DNA from: SHLQ01 sp051011575
Lineage (GTDB): Bacteria > Actinomycetota > Acidimicrobiia > Acidimicrobiales > SHLQ01
Assembly (NCBI GenBank): GCA_051011575.1
Contig: JBPCTR010000210.1
Location: 1 to 19,235 of the forward strand
Length of the DNA: 19,235 nucleotides
Reading direction: 5' to 3'
Positions 16,020 through 19,235 of the stretch are shown one piece after another. Under the pieces are notes generated by a model, which did not search any database, had not been told where the DNA came from, and worked only from the letters and a program-made list of their open reading frames with translations. Position 1 is the first letter of the stretch. Each line of letters opens with the position of its first letter. The position numbers and the translations under genes were made by a program.

Positions 16020-16906
16020 CACTGGGGCGCCGGCGGTTGGTGGCTGGAACCGTCGGGGAACTCGTCGGCCACGGTGTTTCGCAGGGTGCCGATCTCGGGC
16101 ACGCTCACTTCGATCTCGTCGCCTGGTTCGAGCCAGATGGGCGGGTCGAAGCGGGCCCCGGCCCCGGTGGGTGTTCCGGTGAAGATCACGTCCCCCGGAC
16201 GGAGCGTGGTGAAGGTCGACAGGTAGTGAACCTGGTATTCGATCGAGTACTTCATGGTTGCCGGGTGGTCGGTCTGTCGAAGTTCCCCGTTCACGTGGGT
16301 GGTCAGGTGGAGCTGTTCGAGGTCGCCGAACTCGTCGATGGGGACGAGCCATGGGCCCATTGAGCCACTCGATTCCCAGTTCTTCCCCTGCGTCACGTTG
16401 AACTTGGCATGTCGAACCCAGTCGCGGATAGTGCCCTCGTTGCCGAGCGACAGGCCGGCGATGTGACTGCGCGCCTCGGCGATCGGGATTCGGCGACCGA
16501 CCTTGCCGATCACGGCGACGATCTCGCCTTCGTAGTCGAGCTGGGGACTCTCGGGTGGCCGTACCAGGGGTTGGCCGGCCCCCGTGAACGAATCGGCGAA
16601 TCGTACGAACACCGACGGATAGGCGGCGTCCGAGGTGTCGGTGTATTCGCTCGCCCGCCCTCCGTAGTTCACGCCGATACAGAAGATCTTGCCGGGGTTC
16701 GGGAGCAGCCGTTCGATCGTGACTTCGGTGATTGCATGATCGGCGGGTTGGTCGGCGAAGGGTTGGGCCTTTTCGACGCCGGACTCCACCAGCGCGCCGA
16801 GGTCGGCCTCGTCGAGTCGGGATTCGAGACCGATCACGCCGCGCCCGTCGGCGGTCAGGAGTCCGTAGCCGGAACCGGCGGGGGTGGAATAGGAGAGAAG
16901 CTTCAC
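16019..16906 (-). CDS. hpaG: Fumarylacetoacetate hydrolase-fold enzyme, HpaG-like decarboxylase/isomerase
   Basis: The product has 295 residues with a GTG start. The FAH domain covers about 70-280: KIFCIGVNYGGRASE, the metal-binding DYEGE (Glu126, Glu128), GNEGTIRDW (155-163), GKNWESSGSMGPWL and FTGTPTGAG (242-250). The family includes 5-oxopent-3-ene-1,2,5-tricarboxylate decarboxylase/2-hydroxyhepta-2,4-diene-1,7-dioate isomerase, the step between HpaF and HpaH. It has one FAH domain, whereas enterobacterial HpaG has two fused. The usual ND of the lid motif reads NE, as in some FAH subfamilies of less certain function. The role is therefore assigned mainly from context. First gene of the left arm, with no strong ribosome binding site before the GTG. 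Confidence 0.82.
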   Translation of the reverse strand: MKLLSYSTPAGSGYGLLTADGRGVIGLESRLDEADLGALVESGVEKAQPFADQPADHAITEVTIERLLPNPGKIFCIGVNYGGRASEYTDTSDAAYPSVFVRFADSFTGAGQPLVRPPESPQLDYEGEIVAVIGKVGRRIPIAEARSHIAGLSLGNEGTIRDWVRHAKFNVTQGKNWESSGSMGPWLVPIDEFGDLEQLHLTTHVNGELRQTDHPATMKYSIEYQVHYLSTFTTLRPGDVIFTGTPTGAGARFDPPIWLEPGDEIEVSVPEIGTLRNTVADEFPDGSSHQPPAPQ

Positions 16907-16946
16907 GCGGAATCCAATCGGGCGGCTAGTTGCATCCGGGCCACGG

Positions 16947-16962
16947 TTCAGACGATACTGAA
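16947..16962. promoter_or_regulatory. Inverted repeat TTCAG-N6-CTGAA (candidate regulator half-site pair)
   Basis: TTCAG (16947-16951) and CTGAA (16958-16962) are exact complements across a 6-nt spacer. The right arm is shared with the overlapping palindrome at 16957-16972. It lies in the 97-bp divergent promoter between the HpaG-like and HpaF-like genes. Confidence 0.4.
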
Positions 16963-16972
16963 CATGTTAAGT
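16957..16972. promoter_or_regulatory. Candidate HpaR operator, 16-bp palindrome
   Basis: ACTGAACATGTTAAGT is self-complementary at 14 of 16 positions, centred on AACATGTT. It is the most AT-rich and most symmetric piece of the divergent intergenic region. MarR-family dimers usually bind 16-20 bp palindromes of this kind. A plus-strand promoter candidate, TTGCAT (16930-16935) with GATACT (16954-16959) 18 nt away, overlaps it, so binding here could block the right arm and probably the left. Confidence 0.5.
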
Positions 16973-17003
16973 GCTTCGACACGATAAAGGAAGTGACGCC
17001 ACC

Positions 17004-17396
17004 GTGCCGCACCTCACGATCGAATACACCGCCAACATTGCCGAGCACCACAGCATCGATGGGCTACTCGACGCGCTCCACCACGCGGTGCTCGAGCTGG
17101 GAGTTGCGCCGGTACCGGGTGTGCGCATTCGGGCGGTGCGCCTCGACGACTACCGGGTGGCCGACGGCTCCGACTCCAACCACGCATTCGTGGCGATGAC
17201 TGCCCGCATCGGTCCGGGCCGCGATGACATCACCAAGAAGAACCTCATCGACACGCTGCTCGACGCCGCCGAAGCGCAGGCCGCCACCGAGCGGTCTCCG
17301 CTGGTCATCGCGTGGTCGATGGAGGTGCAGGAGATCGATCCCGACTTCCGGGTCAATCGAAACCACATCACGGCAGCGATGAGCGCCGACGTCTGA
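17004..17396 (+). CDS. hpaF: 5-carboxymethyl-2-hydroxymuconate delta-isomerase (HpaF-like)
   Basis: The product has 130 residues from the GTG at 17004, with AAGGAAG 10 nt upstream. After removal of the initiator the protein starts PHLTIEYTANI, giving the N-terminal proline that is the catalytic base of the tautomerase superfamily; this decides the start against an ATG 11 codons earlier. Length and sequence fit the CHMI family (about 126 residues) and not the 62-residue 4-oxalocrotonate tautomerases. It turns 5-carboxymethyl-2-hydroxymuconate into the 2-oxo-3-ene form. Its stop overlaps the next ATG (TGATG). First gene of the right arm. Confidence 0.9.
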   Translation: MPHLTIEYTANIAEHHSIDGLLDALHHAVLELGVAPVPGVRIRAVRLDDYRVADGSDSNHAFVAMTARIGPGRDDITKKNLIDTLLDAAEAQAATERSPLVIAWSMEVQEIDPDFRVNRNHITAAMSADV

Positions 17397-18922
17397 TGGC
17401 AGCGACCTCGACGCTCGACGAGAACCTTTCCGCTGCCACCGAACATCTCGCTCGGTTCGCGGCGCAGCCGCTGCTCCACCTGATCGGCGGCGAGCCTGCG
17501 CCCAGCGCGTCTGGCGACACGTTCGAGAACACCAGCCCGATCGACGGCATGCACCTCGGCACGGTCCACGCAGGCGGCGTCGCCGATATCGACGTGGCCG
17601 CCAGGGCCGCGGCCGATGCCTTCGGTTCGTGGAGCGCGCTGGCCGGCGTCGAACGGAAGCGCATCCTGCACGATGTTGCCGACCTCATCGAGGAACGAGC
17701 TCACCAGATCGCGGTCACGGAGTGTGTCGACACAGGTCAGACGATGCGGTTCATGAGCGCGGCCGCGCTACGGGGAGCCGCGAATTTTCGTTTCTTCGCC
17801 GACCGCGCGCCCGCGGCCGCCGACGGGCAGTCGCTCCCTTCGGCCGATCACGTGAACTACACGACCCGCGACCCGATCGGCCCGGTCGGGGTGATCACAC
17901 CGTGGAACACCCCGTTCATGTTGAGCACATGGAAGATCGCGCCGGCCCTTGCTGCGGGCTGCACGGTCGTGCACAAACCGGCCGAGTGGAGCCCGCTCAC
18001 CGCCCATCTGCTGGCCGAGATCGCGCTCGAAGCCGGGCTCCCGCCGGGTGTGCTCAACGTGGTGCACGGCATGGGCGAGACGGCCGGCAAGAGCCTCACC
18101 GAACACCCAGCGATCAAGGCGATTGCCTTCGTGGGGGAGAGCGCCACCGGTTCGATGATCCAGGCTCAGGGTGCGCCCACGCTCAAGCGGGTTCACTTCG
18201 AGTTGGGAGGCAAGAACCCCGTGATCGTCTTCGACGACGCCGACATCGAACGGGCGCTCGATGCCGTGATCTTCATGATCTACAGCCTCAACGGCGAACG
18301 CTGCACCAGTTCGAGCCGGGTACTGATCCAGGCCTCGATTTACGACGAGTTCACCGAACGCCTCGCCGAGAGGATGAAGCGGGTGCCGGTCGGGCATCCG
18401 CTCGACCCCAGCAGCGTGATCGGTCCGCTGATCCATCCCCGCCATCACGAGAAGGTATGCAGCTATCGCTCGATTGCTGAAGCCGATGGGGCCACCGTGG
18501 TCGAAGGATCCGGGTGGGTCGATGCGCCGGAGGGTGGCCAGTGGGTCGCGCCGCTGCTGTTCACGAACGCGACCAACTCGATGCGCATCGCTCAGGAGGA
18601 GATCTTCGGGCCGGTGCTCACCGCGATTCCGTTCGCGGACGAGGTCGAGGCCGTGCAGTTCGCCAACGACACCGAGTACGGTCTGGCCGGATACGTGTGG
18701 ACCTCCGACGTAGGTCGTTCCCATCGCGTGTCGGAGGCGCTCGAGGTGGGCATGGTCTGGGTCAACAGCCAGAACGTGCGACACCTGCCCACCCCGTTCG
18801 GCGGTGTGAAGTCGAGCGGCATCGGCCGCGACGGCGGCGACTGGAGCTTCGACTTCTACATGGAGACCAAGAACATCGCCATCGCCCTTGATACGCACAC
18901 GATTCCTAAGCTCTATCGATAA
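17396..18922 (+). CDS. hpaE: 5-carboxymethyl-2-hydroxymuconate semialdehyde dehydrogenase (HpaE-like aldehyde dehydrogenase)
   Basis: The product has 508 residues, slightly longer than the typical 488 of HpaE because of an N-terminal extension. Aldehyde dehydrogenase signatures are complete: ITPWNTP with Asn171, FVGESATG for NAD binding, FELGGKNP with Glu269 and NGERCTSSSR with the nucleophile Cys303. Role: NAD-dependent oxidation of the ring-cleavage semialdehyde to 5-carboxymethyl-2-hydroxymuconate, the substrate of the gene just upstream. The start overlaps the isomerase stop by one base (TGATG). The exact aldehyde is inferred from the neighbours; other hydroxymuconic semialdehyde dehydrogenases look alike. 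Confidence 0.9.
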   Translation: MAATSTLDENLSAATEHLARFAAQPLLHLIGGEPAPSASGDTFENTSPIDGMHLGTVHAGGVADIDVAARAAADAFGSWSALAGVERKRILHDVADLIEERAHQIAVTECVDTGQTMRFMSAAALRGAANFRFFADRAPAAADGQSLPSADHVNYTTRDPIGPVGVITPWNTPFMLSTWKIAPALAAGCTVVHKPAEWSPLTAHLLAEIALEAGLPPGVLNVVHGMGETAGKSLTEHPAIKAIAFVGESATGSMIQAQGAPTLKRVHFELGGKNPVIVFDDADIERALDAVIFMIYSLNGERCTSSSRVLIQASIYDEFTERLAERMKRVPVGHPLDPSSVIGPLIHPRHHEKVCSYRSIAEADGATVVEGSGWVDAPEGGQWVAPLLFTNATNSMRIAQEEIFGPVLTAIPFADEVEAVQFANDTEYGLAGYVWTSDVGRSHRVSEALEVGMVWVNSQNVRHLPTPFGGVKSSGIGRDGGDWSFDFYMETKNIAIALDTHTIPKLYR

Positions 18923-19032
18923 TGAGGGAGTGGCAAGAAGCCTTGAGGGAAGCGTTCTGGGGGAGCGGAGCTCGCGGAGCGACCAAGAGTGCGGACGCGG
19001 TTCTCCGCCGGAAGTGCGGAGCGCAAAAATGA
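18922..19032 (+). CDS. Possible 36-residue ORF between the dehydrogenase and dioxygenase genes
   Basis: An ATG overlaps the dehydrogenase stop (TAATG), and its TGA overlaps the ATG of the next gene (ATGA at 19029-19032). The product starts MREWQEALREAFWGSG and is rich in Arg, Ala and Lys, with no recognisable domain. The perfect fit at both ends is what an operonic gene or a coupling leader would show. Against this, its second half is made of GGAGC-type repeats (four copies of GGAGC between 18962 and 19022), which may be a repetitive element that happens to be open. No ribosome binding site precedes it. Confidence 0.3.
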   Translation: MREWQEALREAFWGSGARGATKSADAVLRRKCGAQK

Positions 19033-19235
19033 GCCTCTACTACGTGCAGAAGTTCTTGTACGAGCTGAATCGGGACGGCGGGTTGCAGCAGCGGTACCTG
19101 GCCGATCGCCGGAGCGTGCTCGAGCCGTTCGAGTTGACCGAGGAGGAGGTCGCGGCGCTCGTCGAGCCCGATGTTGGCCTGCTCTTTCACCTCGGGGTGA
19201 ACGGCCAGATCCTCATGCACTTCGCTGCGCTCCAC
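19029..19235 (+). CDS. LigA-domain protein, protocatechuate 4,5-dioxygenase alpha-type (3' end outside window)
   Basis: Sixty-nine codons are visible from the ATG at 19029, preceded by GGAG 7 nt upstream. The sequence MSLYYVQKFLYELNRDGG, then FELTEEEVAALVEPDVGLLFHLGVNG, fits the small helical LigA domain (alpha subunit of LigAB extradiol dioxygenases). The motif in the family is L-T-x-E-E-x-x-A-L, then D-V-G-x-L-x-x-L-G-V. The domain caps the active site of the catalytic LigB partner, which should lie just beyond the window or be fused to it. In this operon the pair would cleave homoprotocatechuate or a related catechol to the semialdehyde used by the dehydrogenase upstream. Confidence 0.8.
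   Translation, partial: MSLYYVQKFLYELNRDGGLQQRYLADRRSVLEPFELTEEEVAALVEPDVGLLFHLGVNGQILMHFAALH

Overview
This is a high-GC, gene-dense bacterial window with many GTG starts and strong Shine-Dalgarno sites. Operons are tightly packed with 1-4 nt stop/start overlaps. GC content, codon style, an LAxTG-type surface anchor and the gene families point to an actinobacterium. An Acidimicrobiia (Ilumatobacter-like) lineage is my best guess from general familiarity, but no marker gene here proves it.

Region 1 (1-5780, + strand): the 3' part of a very large secreted, Asp-rich surface protein. It has five DUF11-like beta domains, a long thrombospondin-3-like (DxDxDG) calcium-binding array, a carboxypeptidase-regulatory-like domain, and a C-terminal LAFTG motif with a membrane helix. 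A PAP2-superfamily membrane enzyme follows. Region 2 (5830-9725): a TetR-family regulator (+) converges on a three-gene minus-strand operon: class III aminotransferase, alpha/beta hydrolase, MFS exporter. Region 3 (9811-10251): a single small, highly repetitive amphipathic-helix protein (LEA-like) with its own promoter candidate and a clear intrinsic terminator.

Region 4 (10250-19235) is an aromatic meta-cleavage catabolic locus built around a divergent promoter at about 16907-17003. To the right (+) run a 5-carboxymethyl-2-hydroxymuconate isomerase (HpaF-like), a semialdehyde dehydrogenase (HpaE-like), a possible 36-residue ORF and the start of a LigA-domain extradiol dioxygenase component. 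To the left (-) run a fumarylacetoacetase-fold decarboxylase/isomerase (HpaG-like), a MarR-family HpaR-like regulator, 2-oxohept-3-ene-1,7-dioate hydratase (HpaH), a crotonase-fold protein and a three-subunit molybdenum hydroxylase of the xanthine dehydrogenase/CO dehydrogenase family in the order large-medium-small.

Together the Hpa-type genes cover homoprotocatechuate (3,4-dihydroxyphenylacetate) breakdown from ring-cleavage product to 4-hydroxy-2-oxoheptanedioate. Only part of the ring-cleavage enzyme is visible, and no aldolase or 4-hydroxyphenylacetate 3-monooxygenase gene is seen here. The most unusual feature is that a complete molybdenum hydroxylase and a crotonase missing one classical catalytic Glu lie in line with the HpaR-controlled genes. 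This suggests an extra funnelling reaction that the textbook pathway does not contain. Two overlapping inverted repeats in the divergent promoter are good candidates for the HpaR operator.
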